Of a stretch of 64,000 bases of DNA, positions 44,879-52,566 are shown piece by piece (the stretch's first letter is position 1; every line of letters begins with the position of its first letter). Below the pieces are notes generated by a model. The model was given only the letters and a program-made list of their open reading frames with translations, made no database searches and was not told where the DNA came from. A program made the position numbers and the translations under genes. The stretch comes from an uncultured Lachnospiraceae bacterium (lineage in GTDB: Bacteria > Bacillota > Clostridia > Lachnospirales > Lachnospiraceae). The DNA lies in contig CAJUJM010000043.1 in assembly GCA_910586755.1 (NCBI GenBank), forward strand, positions 42,128 through 106,127. Reading direction: 5' to 3'.

Positions 44879-44991
44879 TTGTAACAGTTCAGACGGGTAT
44901 CTTCTTGCCCGGCTGCGCCGGACAAGAAGCGTCGGATGTCCATCCGATGTGGAATTTGAGATAAAATTCCCCGCCGTCTGAACTGTTACAA
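44879..44991. repeat. 113-bp structured inverted-repeat element (four-way junction)
   Basis: Perfect 18-bp terminal inverted repeats (44879-44896 with 44974-44991; TTGTAACAGTTCAGACGG) enclose three separate hairpins: 44901-44929 (CTTCTTG/CAAGAAG with inner CCGG/CCGG), 44932-44947 (TCGGATG/CATCCGA), and 44951-44970 (GGAATTT/AAATTCC). It has no coding capacity. It lies between the 3' end of the RNA methyltransferase gene and the nfeD promoter. It could be a miniature mobile element, a dispersed intergenic repeat, or a structured RNA or terminator for the methyltransferase transcript. No second copy is in the window. Confidence 0.7.
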
Positions 44992-45011
44992 ATAATTTGG
45001 CAATATCCTGT

Positions 45012-45830
45012 CTATTCTCTGACTCCACGCCGCTGTCTGGCGGCCTCAAACATGAGGACAGAGGCGGCTACAGCAGCGTTTAAAGACTCTACCTGGCCCA
45101 ACATGGGAATTCGGATATAAGTGTCTGCAAGAGCCGCAGTCTCCTTTGTCAGTCCATTGGCCTCATTGCCAATCAGAAAACCGCAGGGACAGGTAAAATC
45201 CTCCTGATCATAGGAATTTTTTCCCTCTAAATGAGCGGCATACAGGCGGATTCCGTTCTGCTTCATATTTTTTAATGTACCGAAAAGATCCCCGGTACAG
45301 ACAAAAGGCATACGGAACACGGAACCCATGGTAGAACGGATTACCTTGGGATTATAGATATCCACTGTATTCTTATCCATAATAACGCCGGTAACCCCGG
45401 CCCCCTCCCCGGCCCGGAGTATGGTTCCCAAATTGCCCGGATCCTGAATGTTCTCCAGTATCATCACGCAGGCAGGGCGGGACTTTTCTCTCTCTTTTTG
45501 GCTTCCGGCCCCGCCGGTTACATCCTTAAGGCCCCAGGCCTTTTGGCGGACCACTGCCAGCACTCCCTGAGGGGTTTGCGTATCTGCCATGGCTTTCATC
45601 ACATCATCGGACACCATCTCACAGGGATATCCCCGAAAAAATTCCGCCTCCGCCCTATGCTCCCTTAAAAACGCCTGGGTTACATAAAGGGTTATGACTT
45701 CTTTTTCCGGAATCTCCCGGCAAATCCGCAGTCCCTCCACTACGTAGACGCCCTCTTCCCGTCTGGCTTTTCCCTTTTTTATCAGATTCTGGACATATTT
45801 TACCTGTTGATTCTTAGTGCTGGTAATCAT
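45012..45830 (-). CDS. TrmH/SpoU-family RNA 2'-O-methyltransferase
   Basis: A 272-residue SPOUT methyltransferase for rRNA or tRNA. An N-terminal substrate-binding part (about 1-105) precedes the knot fold with motif 1 ILENIQDPGNLGTILRAGEG, motif 2 FLIGNEANGL and motif 3 IPMLGQVESLNAAVAASV. The target RNA cannot be told from the sequence. The start is one base after the nadE stop, so it is coupled with it. Confidence 0.93.
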   Translation of the reverse strand: MITSTKNQQVKYVQNLIKKGKARREEGVYVVEGLRICREIPEKEVITLYVTQAFLREHRAEAEFFRGYPCEMVSDDVMKAMADTQTPQGVLAVVRQKAWGLKDVTGGAGSQKEREKSRPACVMILENIQDPGNLGTILRAGEGAGVTGVIMDKNTVDIYNPKVIRSTMGSVFRMPFVCTGDLFGTLKNMKQNGIRLYAAHLEGKNSYDQEDFTCPCGFLIGNEANGLTKETAALADTYIRIPMLGQVESLNAAVAASVLMFEAARQRRGVRE

Positions 45831-45831
45831 G

Positions 45832-47772
45832 CTATAGGCTTATCCTCTCTAATTCCTCCAGCCAGATCCTGGCAGAGGCGTCGCTGGGCATCCGGAGATC
45901 GCCTCTGGGAGACAGGGCCGCGGCTCCTACCTTAGGTCCGTCCGGCAGGCAGGAGCGTTTAAACTGCTGGCTGAAAAATCTTCTGTAAAATACCTTGAGC
46001 CATTTTAAAATCGTCCCCCTGTCATACTCCCCATCAAAAGCCTGACAAGCCATGCGGTAAATCTTTCCCGGCATATACCCGAACCGCAGAATATAATATA
46101 AAAAGAAGTCATGAAGCTCATAGGGCCCCACCAGATCCTCGGTTTTCTGGGCAATTTCCCCTTCTTTTGGCGGCAGAAGCTCCGGGCTTACCGGAGTACC
46201 CAAAACATCAAGCAGAACCCTGGAAAGCTCTCCATCCCCGCAGGTTTCTGCATAATATCTTACCAGGTGACGCACCAGGGTCTTGGGGACAGAGGCGTTG
46301 ACTCCGTACATGGACATGTGATCGCCGTTATAGGTAGCCCAGCCAAGGGCCAGCTCCGACATATCTCCAGTGCCGATTACCAGCGCCCCTATGTCATTGG
46401 CCACATCCATCAGTACCTGGGTTCTCTCCCTTGCTTGGCTGTTTTCGTAGGTAACGTCCCGTTTATCCGGATCGTGTCCAATATCCCGAAAATGGAGGGA
46501 GACTGCTTCCTTAATCACAATCTCCTGAAGCTCTGCCCCCACCTCTTTCGCCATGGCGCAGGCGTTTTGATAGGTTCGGTCTGTGGTTCCAAAACAGGGC
46601 ATGGTAATACAGCGGATCTGATTTCTTGGAAGCCCCAGCATATCAAATGCCTTTACGCATACCAGCAAAGCCAGGGTGGAATCCAGTCCTCCGGATAACC
46701 CTACCACTGCCCGGGTAGTGGAGGTATGTTCCAGACGCTTTTTCAATCCCATAGCCTGAATCATAAAAATCTCCTGACACCGGCGGCTCCTGTCCGTCTC
46801 ATTTCCGGGCACAAAGGGGGAAGGATTGATAAAACGCAAAAGTTCCCGCCCTATTTTCTCCCCATAAGAACATTCTGTATTTTTATATGCAAAGGCCGTG
46901 GTCAGATATTCTGTCCCTTCTAAAGGCCGGAAGGTGTTCATACGCCTTCTTTCCGCCTCAATCCTCTCCAGATCCAGGTCTCCAATAATGGTTTCATTGG
47001 TAAACCGGGTGGATTCCTTTAACAAGGTTCCGTTTTCCGCAATGATATTCTGGCCTCCAAAGACCAGATCCTGAGTGGACTCCCCGTCCCCGGCATTGGC
47101 ATAGACATAGCCGCTTACAAGCCTGGCGGACTGGCCGCAGATAAGATTTCTCCGGTAAGTATCCTTTCCGGTGGTTTCATCGCTGGCAGAACAGTTTACA
47201 ATCACCGTAGCTCCTGCCATGGCGTGGGAAATACTGGGCGGGTCAGGCGCCCATACATCCTCACAGATTTCTGCCGCAATGGTAAGGCCAGGTACATTTT
47301 TGCACTGAAACAGCACATTGGCTCCCATTATAACCTTGTCCCCATAAAAATCCGTCAGCACCGGCTCTTTCCCGGCAGGTTCAAAATACCGCATCTCATA
47401 AAACTCTGAATAATTGGGAATATGGGTCTTGGGAACCAGCCCCAAAAGTTCCCCCTCAAAGAGAACTGCCGCCACATTGTAAAGCTTGCCTTTGTGTTCC
47501 CAGGGCGTGCCTGCAACCACCAGCATGTCCTGCCCCTTCGTTGCCTCAATCAGCTTTTTCAGTTCTTCCTTTGCTTTCCGGATTAATGAAAACTGTAAAA
47601 ACAAATCCCCACAGGTATAACCCGTAATGGCAAGCTCGGGAAATACCAGGATCTTTACCCCTTCCCGGTTACAGGTTTTCATGATGGCTTCCATCTGTTC
47701 CCGGTTCCACTGGGGATCCGCAACCTTTCCCTTAGGAGTAGCGGCTGCAGCCCGGATAAATCCATCAATCAT
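45832..47772 (-). CDS. nadE: Glutamine-dependent NAD+ synthetase
   Basis: A 646-residue enzyme converting nicotinate adenine dinucleotide to NAD+ with glutamine nitrogen. I choose ATG 47772 (MIDGFIRAA), which has GAGGAAG six bases upstream, over the frame start at 47886, which lies inside the MATE gene. The nitrilase-type glutaminase domain has Glu in FPELAITGYTCGD, Lys in PKTHIPNY and Cys in AAEICEDVW. The synthetase domain has the P-loop VVGLSGGLDSTLALLV. It follows the MATE gene by 35 bases. Confidence 0.96.
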   Translation of the reverse strand: MIDGFIRAAAATPKGKVADPQWNREQMEAIMKTCNREGVKILVFPELAITGYTCGDLFLQFSLIRKAKEELKKLIEATKGQDMLVVAGTPWEHKGKLYNVAAVLFEGELLGLVPKTHIPNYSEFYEMRYFEPAGKEPVLTDFYGDKVIMGANVLFQCKNVPGLTIAAEICEDVWAPDPPSISHAMAGATVIVNCSASDETTGKDTYRRNLICGQSARLVSGYVYANAGDGESTQDLVFGGQNIIAENGTLLKESTRFTNETIIGDLDLERIEAERRRMNTFRPLEGTEYLTTAFAYKNTECSYGEKIGRELLRFINPSPFVPGNETDRSRRCQEIFMIQAMGLKKRLEHTSTTRAVVGLSGGLDSTLALLVCVKAFDMLGLPRNQIRCITMPCFGTTDRTYQNACAMAKEVGAELQEIVIKEAVSLHFRDIGHDPDKRDVTYENSQARERTQVLMDVANDIGALVIGTGDMSELALGWATYNGDHMSMYGVNASVPKTLVRHLVRYYAETCGDGELSRVLLDVLGTPVSPELLPPKEGEIAQKTEDLVGPYELHDFFLYYILRFGYMPGKIYRMACQAFDGEYDRGTILKWLKVFYRRFFSQQFKRSCLPDGPKVGAAALSPRGDLRMPSDASARIWLEELERISL

Positions 47773-47807
47773 GTTAAGCTTCCTCTCTTTCTTACATACA
47801 TCATTTT

Positions 47808-49154
47808 TTAAAAAGGCATCCATTTCCCTTTCCAGCAGTACAGTACATCCATCAGAGTGGTGGTTGTCCATGTAATAGGATAGCACAGCATCACCGCTTC
47901 AAAGCTGGGGAAAAAGGGAACCAGCCCGTTTATATAGATCATTCGGAGCACACACATATTGCCCACTCCAATGAGCATAGTAACCATAGTCTTTCCTGCT
48001 CCCCGGAAGGTTCCCATTAAAATCTGATGAACAGACAGAAGGCAGTAAAATGGAAGCAGAATCTTAAATACAGTAACGCCGTATTCCAGAACTTCCGGGT
48101 CGCTGCTGAAAATCTGCAGCAAATCCCTGGTTTTCCAGAATAAAATGGGACTTAAAATCAGGGTGTAGAGAAAACTGATAGCAAAGCCCTCAAAAATCCC
48201 CTTCTTTACCCGTTCTTTTTTGCCTGCCCCGATATTTTGTCCTGTAAAGGTAGTTGCCGCAATGCAGAAACTCTGCAAAGGCAGCATAACAAATCCGTCA
48301 ATCTTGTTATAGGCCCCATAGCCTGCCATAGCGGCGGAGCCGTAGACATTGATGTTGGCCTGTACTATTACGTTGGACAGGGAGATAATAGACTGCTGCA
48401 GCCCGCTGGGGATGCCGATTGCCAGGATCCGCTTCACCATCCGGTGATCAATGGCAACCTTTTTTAATTCTACCCGGTAAATGTCTTTTGTACCCATAAG
48501 CGCCAAAATTGCCAGCACCGCAGAAACCGCCTGGGCAATAATCGTGGCATATCCCACCCCAGCAATTCCCATGGAAAAGTTTACCACAAACACCAGATCC
48601 AACACAATATTTATTACCGAGGAAATACAAAGATAATACAGCGGGCGTTTGGAATCCCCCACAGCCCTCAGGATTCCCGCCGCCATGTTATAGAGTAAAT
48701 TAAACAGAGAGCCGGAAAAAAATATCCGGAAATAAATGATGGAATTGTCGATTACGTCCTCCGGAGTCCCCATCCAGTCGAGGATAAAGGGGGACAACGC
48801 TACGCCCAGGACACTTAAAAGCGCGCCGCCTATAAGGCTTAAGGCAATACAGGTGTGAACCGCCCATGAAAGCTTTTTCTCATCCCCGGCCCCATAATAC
48901 TGGGAGATAATCACGCCGGCCCCGGTGGCAATTCCCATAAACATTCCGATGATCAGATTGATAAGGGAATTGCTGGAGCCAACTGCCGCCAGGGCCTGGC
49001 TTCCGATGAAATTCCCCACAACAATGGAGTCCACTGTATTATATAGCTGTTGGAATAAGTTGCCGATTAAAAGCGGAAATGAAAATAGAAGGAGCTGTTT
49101 CCATATCACTCCTTCTGTCATGAGCATGGTGTTGCCTGACGTTTTCCCTGCCAT
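47808..49154 (-). CDS. MATE family efflux transporter
   Basis: A 448-residue inner-membrane exporter with 12 hydrophobic segments in two related halves (FSFPLLIGNLFQQLYNTVDS, and ILAIGIPSGLQQSIISLSN). It likely uses sodium or proton gradients to export drugs or metabolites. GGAGGAGG precedes the start. First gene of MATE-nadE-methyltransferase. It is intact, unlike the MATE copy at 55871. Confidence 0.93.
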   Translation of the reverse strand: MAGKTSGNTMLMTEGVIWKQLLLFSFPLLIGNLFQQLYNTVDSIVVGNFIGSQALAAVGSSNSLINLIIGMFMGIATGAGVIISQYYGAGDEKKLSWAVHTCIALSLIGGALLSVLGVALSPFILDWMGTPEDVIDNSIIYFRIFFSGSLFNLLYNMAAGILRAVGDSKRPLYYLCISSVINIVLDLVFVVNFSMGIAGVGYATIIAQAVSAVLAILALMGTKDIYRVELKKVAIDHRMVKRILAIGIPSGLQQSIISLSNVIVQANINVYGSAAMAGYGAYNKIDGFVMLPLQSFCIAATTFTGQNIGAGKKERVKKGIFEGFAISFLYTLILSPILFWKTRDLLQIFSSDPEVLEYGVTVFKILLPFYCLLSVHQILMGTFRGAGKTMVTMLIGVGNMCVLRMIYINGLVPFFPSFEAVMLCYPITWTTTTLMDVLYCWKGKWMPF

Positions 49155-49175
49155 GTCTCTGCGCCTCCTCCAAAA

Positions 49176-49192
49176 AGCAGAAATTTTCTGCT
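49176..49192. promoter_or_regulatory. 17-bp palindrome upstream of the MATE gene
   Basis: AGCAGAAATTTTCTGCT is a perfect palindrome around one central base, just before the MATE ribosome site and about 70 bases from the divergent Rrf2 promoter. It could be an operator or a leader hairpin. Confidence 0.4.
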
Positions 49193-49242
49193 GCTTCTGT
49201 TATGATAGCACAATTTGGCAAAAAAGGAAAGGCAGATGCCGC

Positions 49243-49271
49243 TTTACTTTCTCCAATATATCATGTATAGT
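49243..49271 (+). promoter_or_regulatory. Promoter of the Rrf2 gene
   Basis: TTTACT (49243-49248), 17-base spacer, TATAGT (49266-49271), 37 bases upstream of the start. Confidence 0.45.
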
Positions 49272-49307
49272 AATACGATAAGAATAGTCAGAAAGGAGCT
49301 TTTTCCC

Positions 49308-49739
49308 ATGAAGATCTCTACAAAGGGCCGCTATGCCCTCCGGATGATGCTGGAATTTGCCCTTGCGCCAGAAACATGTACCAAATTAAATCAGGTGGCA
49401 GAACGCCAGCAGATTTCCGTTAAATATTTAGAGCAGATTGCCATGAGCCTGTCCCGGGCCGGCTTTATCAAGAGTATGAGAGGCGCTCAGGGCGGCTACC
49501 GTCTGGCCCGGGCTCCGAAAGATTATACCGTAGGGGAAATACTCCGTTTAGCGGAAGGAAGCCTGGCCCCGGTTCCCTGCCTGGAGGACAGCCCCAACCA
49601 GTGCGGCCGCGCCGGGGAGTGTGCGGTTCTCTCTGTATGGGAGGATCTGGCGGATGCCATTAATCAGGTAGTGGATCATGTAACCTTAGAGGATTTAGTA
49701 AAAGAGCAGCTGCGTATGCCAGACAAGAATCTCATGTGA
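49308..49739 (+). CDS. Rrf2/IscR-family transcriptional regulator
   Basis: A 143-residue winged-helix regulator. ATG 49308 follows AAAGGAG; the longer frame from 49215 lacks support. The start MKISTKGRYALRMMLEFA and the recognition region (AERQQISVKYLEQIAMSL) are typical. Three Cys in the order C-X7-C-X5-C (PCLEDSPNQCGRAGEC) fit an Fe-S cluster site, as in IscR but with a slightly longer first gap. No iscS/iscU genes are next to it. Confidence 0.92.
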   Translation: MKISTKGRYALRMMLEFALAPETCTKLNQVAERQQISVKYLEQIAMSLSRAGFIKSMRGAQGGYRLARAPKDYTVGEILRLAEGSLAPVPCLEDSPNQCGRAGECAVLSVWEDLADAINQVVDHVTLEDLVKEQLRMPDKNLM

Positions 49740-49777
49740 CGTGTAAGAATATGTTCTGACCAATTGGCTGATGACTT

Positions 49778-49799
49778 GCAGCGGCGGGTGCCGGTACAA
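49778..49799 (+). repeat. Intercistronic hairpin repeat, copy 1 (shortened)
   Basis: TGCAGCGGCGGGTGCCGGTACAA, ending right before the AGGAGG of tcdA. It keeps the conserved 3' part TGCCGGTACAA of the family but has almost no variable core. Confidence 0.5.
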
Positions 49800-49812
49800 C
49801 AGGAGGATATCT

Positions 49813-50637
49813 ATGGAAAGAAAGCTGCCGGAATTTTCCCGGACAGAAATGTTAATCGGACAGGAAGGAATGGAAACTTTAAGCCGCAGTACGGTGGTAG
49901 TATTTGGCGTGGGCGGCGTAGGCTCCCATGCAGTGGAAGCCCTGGCCCGCAGCGGAGTGGGCCGCCTGATTCTGGCAGACAATGACCGGGTGGCCCTGTC
50001 TAATATTAACCGGCAGAGCATTGCCTGCCACAGCACGGTGGGGCGTTACAAAACAGAGGTTATGAAAGAAAAAATCGCGGATATTAATCCTCTTTGCCAG
50101 GTCTTGTCCATAAACCAGTTTATCCTGCCGGACAATGTGGATTCCTTTTTCCGGCAGGTATTAAATGAGGTTTCTTCCATTGACTATATCATCGACGCCA
50201 TTGATACGGTCAGCGCAAAGCTGGCCATTGCAGAATACAGTTGGAAACATTCCATTCCCCTTATCTCCTCCATGGGAACCGGCAACAAGCTGCACCCGGA
50301 GCTGTTTGAAATTACAGATATTTATAAAACCTCCGTCTGCCCCCTATGCAGAGTTATGCGTAGGGAATTAAAAAAGAGGGACATCCCCTGTCTGGAGGTG
50401 CTGTACTCAAAGGAAGAGCCGCGAAAGCCGCTGGAGGCGGCTGATACCGGACAGATGGCAGATATTAGTCAGGCACCTGATGCTGGCAAGGCAATAGATG
50501 CCGGTAATGCGGCGGTTCAAGGCATGATTGCTTCTCAGTCCCTTCGCCGCTCTACTCCCGGCAGTATTGCCTTTGTCCCTCCTGTAGCCGGTCTTATGAT
50601 CGCTGGGAAAGTGATTCGTACCCTTTGCGGTCTTTAA
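49813..50637 (+). CDS. tcdA: tRNA threonylcarbamoyladenosine dehydratase TcdA
   Basis: A 274-residue ThiF/HesA/E1-like enzyme that cyclises t6A in tRNA to ct6A using ATP. ATG 49813 has AGGAGG six bases upstream. The Rossmann motif GVGGVGSHAVEALARSGVG is near 33-51, ATP contacts in NINRQS, and metal-site Cys in SVCPLCRV. Between about residues 200 and 235 there is an unusual Ala/Asp/Gly-rich insertion (TGQMADISQAPDAGKAIDAG). It converges with the sdpI-like gene. Confidence 0.93.
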   Translation: MERKLPEFSRTEMLIGQEGMETLSRSTVVVFGVGGVGSHAVEALARSGVGRLILADNDRVALSNINRQSIACHSTVGRYKTEVMKEKIADINPLCQVLSINQFILPDNVDSFFRQVLNEVSSIDYIIDAIDTVSAKLAIAEYSWKHSIPLISSMGTGNKLHPELFEITDIYKTSVCPLCRVMRRELKKRDIPCLEVLYSKEEPRKPLEAADTGQMADISQAPDAGKAIDAGNAAVQGMIASQSLRRSTPGSIAFVPPVAGLMIAGKVIRTLCGL

Positions 50638-50651
50638 CGGGCAAACCGGTA

Positions 50652-51281
50652 TCAAATCCCTTTTCGGTACAGCCAGTATGAATATGCTCCCGGTATTCCG
50701 GATATCAAAATCAGCACCAGAAAAAACATCCACTGGCTGGGCCGGAAGCTATTGATAAGAAACAGGACTCCGCCCAGCATCCACAGCCAACCGGCCAGCC
50801 GGTGGGTCCGGTTCCAGTTTTCTTCACTGGATAAGGTCCAGGGCATTTTAAGCCCTGTGGTATAGCTCTGCTTGCTTTTTGGCAGATAATTTCCTATTCC
50901 AATAAAAAGGAGCCCCAGCATAATATTTACAAGTCTCCCTATATTTATGGCAAAACCCATGGCAATGCTATAGCTTGCCGAAGTCAGAACCACACTCATA
51001 ACCGGCAGGATCCAGGCTATGAGGTAAAATAACTTTTTACTGATATTCTGACGCTTCGGGTCATTTTGGTACATAAACAGCAAAAACAGCTGCATAGCTG
51101 CCATAAAAAACGGCATTCCAAATACCAGCATGGCCTTGGAACTATATCCGTCGATCTGATTCTTAAAATTCCAGTGAGTGGGCACCTGTTCCGGCAGGCG
51201 GTTCCACAGAATCAGACCCACCAGACAGGGAATCAGCGCCACTGCTGTTGTTGCGATTGTCAGTTTCTTTGAACTCTTCAT
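50652..51281 (-). CDS. SdpI-family membrane protein
   Basis: A 209-residue membrane protein with about six hydrophobic segments. The N-terminal DUF1648-type segment has LPEQVPTHWNFKNQIDGYSS, and the C-terminal part has the SdpI-like region NWNRTHRLAGWLWMLGG. SdpI gives immunity to the SdpC cannibalism toxin in Bacillus; no toxin gene is visible here. It pairs with the ArsR/SdpR-like gene, which it overlaps by 119 bases in a different frame. Confidence 0.85.
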   Translation of the reverse strand: MKSSKKLTIATTAVALIPCLVGLILWNRLPEQVPTHWNFKNQIDGYSSKAMLVFGMPFFMAAMQLFLLFMYQNDPKRQNISKKLFYLIAWILPVMSVVLTSASYSIAMGFAINIGRLVNIMLGLLFIGIGNYLPKSKQSYTTGLKMPWTLSSEENWNRTHRLAGWLWMLGGVLFLINSFRPSQWMFFLVLILISGIPGAYSYWLYRKGI

Positions 51282-51552
51282 AATCCTCTTTTCCTCTCAG
51301 TTCTGAAAGCCACAGCATAATTTCCTCAACCACAGAGGTGTTCAACTCATAATATACGAAATTTTTATATTTTGATTCCATAACCAGCTCCGCTTTTTTC
51401 AACAGGTTTAAGTGGTAGGAAATCGTTGCGCTGGAAATATCAAAGTGGCTGGCAATCTCCCCGGCCGATAATTTTTTCCCATTTTTTAAAAGTATGAGAA
51501 TATCCCGGCGCACCGGATCGGATAATGCCTTAAATGTATCCGCAAAGCCCAT
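51163..51552 (-). CDS. ArsR/SdpR-family autorepressor
   Basis: A 129-residue winged-helix repressor (MGFADTFKALSDPVRRDILI, then GEIASHFDISSATISYHLNL). Homologs of this type usually end near residue 90-95; here about 35 extra hydrophilic residues are read through into the start of the sdpI-like gene in another frame, with no sign of conservation. GGAGG precedes the start. Its promoter carries a 20-bp palindrome placed for autorepression. In the Sdp model the membrane protein sequesters the repressor when the toxin is present. Confidence 0.88.
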   Translation of the reverse strand: MGFADTFKALSDPVRRDILILLKNGKKLSAGEIASHFDISSATISYHLNLLKKAELVMESKYKNFVYYELNTSVVEEIMLWLSELRGKEDYEEFKETDNRNNSSGADSLSGGSDSVEPPAGTGAHSLEF

Positions 51553-51575
51553 ATATCCTCCTCTTCTTCCTCCTG

Positions 51576-51609
51576 TTGTACCGGCACGCGCCGTCCAGCG
51601 GCACCTGCC
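51576..51609 (-). repeat. Intercistronic hairpin repeat, copy 2
   Basis: In the leader of the sdpR-like gene, sense orientation. Layout: GGCA-GGT-GCCG-CTGGA-CGGC-GCG-TGCCGGTACAA; GGCA pairs TGCC and GCCG pairs CGGC. It ends 8 bases before the AGGAGG of the gene. Confidence 0.6.
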
Positions 51610-51664
51610 AATTCGTCAGATGGCCTCTAAACTTCAGATTTCACCTGATGGTGGATGCGATAGT

Positions 51665-51684
51665 ATTTAGATAATTATCTAAAT
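51665..51684. promoter_or_regulatory. Operator palindrome of the sdpR-like promoter
   Basis: ATTTAGATAATTATCTAAAT is a perfect 20-bp palindrome lying 3 bases downstream of the -10 box, the classic site for an ArsR-type autorepressor. Confidence 0.75.
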
Positions 51685-51687
51685 AGA

Positions 51688-51716
51688 ATTATAACAAATA
51701 GATCAAGAAAAAGCAA
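51688..51716 (-). promoter_or_regulatory. Sigma-A promoter of the sdpRI-like operon
   Basis: Minus strand: TTGCTT (51711-51716), 17-base spacer, TATAAT (51688-51693). The -35 lies inside the descending arm of the terminator of the preceding operon. Confidence 0.75.
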
Positions 51717-51748
51717 GGATGACTTTTATCGGGCTGTCCTTGCTTTTT
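51708..51748 (-). terminator. Rho-independent terminator of the vapBC-like operon
   Basis: AAAAAGCAAGGA (51708-51719) and TCCTTGCTTTTT (51737-51748) form a 12-bp stem with T-run, 40 bases after the PIN-domain gene. Confidence 0.8.
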
Positions 51749-51788
51749 CTTCAAGATTTATCTTATACAATTTTCAAAGTCCTGCAGT

Positions 51789-52217
51789 TTATTCCATTTC
51801 CCTCTGATGAAAAAGTTCTAAAAATTCATCCGGCTGATATATCTCAATCAGTGACTTTTCGTAGTCTTTTACATTCCTGGTAACGATACAATCCATTCCA
51901 CAGCGAAGCGCAGTTTCGACCATAACTGCGTCCTCAAAATCAGTCATTTCTGAAGAAATTGCTTTCCGGCAATCCATCCCTGCTGTGTCTAACAGCTCAA
52001 ACAGCATATACAGCCCACTCAATACCTTCCGTGTTTCCTTATCGCTGTGGAGATATTTTTGAGTTACATAATAAATATCCGTAGAGGCCTTTGCCGTGAT
52101 AAATCCCTCAAACTGTCTGTTAGCAGCAAGAAGAAAAATTTCCTGTGCATTGTCCTTAAAAGGAAGACGGGACTGCAGTGCGTCTATAATAATACAAGTA
52201 TCAATCAAAACCCTCAT
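51789..52217 (-). CDS. PIN-domain ribonuclease toxin, VapC-like
   Basis: A 142-residue PIN-domain nuclease. Acidic residues for metal binding are at D6 (LIDTCIIID), near 92-95 (TDFEDAV) and 113 onward (TRNVKDYEKS). It likely cleaves RNA when its antitoxin is lost. Its start overlaps the antitoxin stop by four bases (ATGA). Confidence 0.88.
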   Translation of the reverse strand: MRVLIDTCIIIDALQSRLPFKDNAQEIFLLAANRQFEGFITAKASTDIYYVTQKYLHSDKETRKVLSGLYMLFELLDTAGMDCRKAISSEMTDFEDAVMVETALRCGMDCIVTRNVKDYEKSLIEIYQPDEFLELFHQREME

Positions 52218-52429
52218 ATTTTTCCCAGCCTTTCCTCACGGGTTTCCTCTAATGTCATTTCATCAGGAATAATCCCAAATAAGGATTTCGCCACATCCAC
52301 ACGATCCTGGTAAGGATTAGAAAGTTTCGCCACTATTTTCCCATTCCGTGTAATATAAATATCTTCTTTTTCTGCCATAAGAAGATACTTTCCCAAATTC
52401 ATCTTTAATTCTGTCGCTGTAATAGACAC
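52214..52429 (-). CDS. Antitoxin, Phd/YefM (prevent-host-death) type
   Basis: A 71-residue antitoxin. The frame opens at 52468, but I choose GTG 52429 because a perfect GGAGGTGA stands seven bases upstream; the protein then begins SITATELKMNLGKYL. The N-terminal DNA-binding part contains DIYITRNGKIVAKLSNP, and the C-terminal tail (about 45-71, acidic) would bind the PIN toxin. It should autoregulate the promoter at 52460-52488. Confidence 0.85.
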   Translation of the reverse strand: MSITATELKMNLGKYLLMAEKEDIYITRNGKIVAKLSNPYQDRVDVAKSLFGIIPDEMTLEETREERLGKI

Positions 52430-52459
52430 AAAATCACCTCCAATTTTTTGTCTATTATA

Positions 52460-52488
52460 ATTATACACATATCGAACGGTAATATCAA
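52460..52488 (-). promoter_or_regulatory. Sigma-A promoter of the toxin-antitoxin operon
   Basis: Minus strand: TTGATA (52483-52488), 17-base spacer, TATAAT (52460-52465); a second TATAAT (52454-52459) directly follows, giving a short AT-rich repeat that may be the antitoxin operator. Confidence 0.7.
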
Positions 52489-52566
52489 CAAAATCGTGCG
52501 TTTTTTATCAATCGTGGATTCCTTGCCCGGTATGCTTAAAGACGCTCCGTCTGAGTTTCTCATAGC

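Noticed and set aside
44879..44991. Ordinary rho-independent terminator for the RNA methyltransferase gene
   Set aside because: The T-run is poor and three internal hairpins are not explained by termination alone, though a terminator function is not excluded.
46111..46698. A 195-codon plus-strand frame opposite nadE
   Set aside because: It lies antisense to the conserved NAD synthetase domain; no independent evidence for a gene.
49039..49221. Short minus-strand frame over the MATE start
   Set aside because: Different frame from the conserved MATE protein, without ribosome site.
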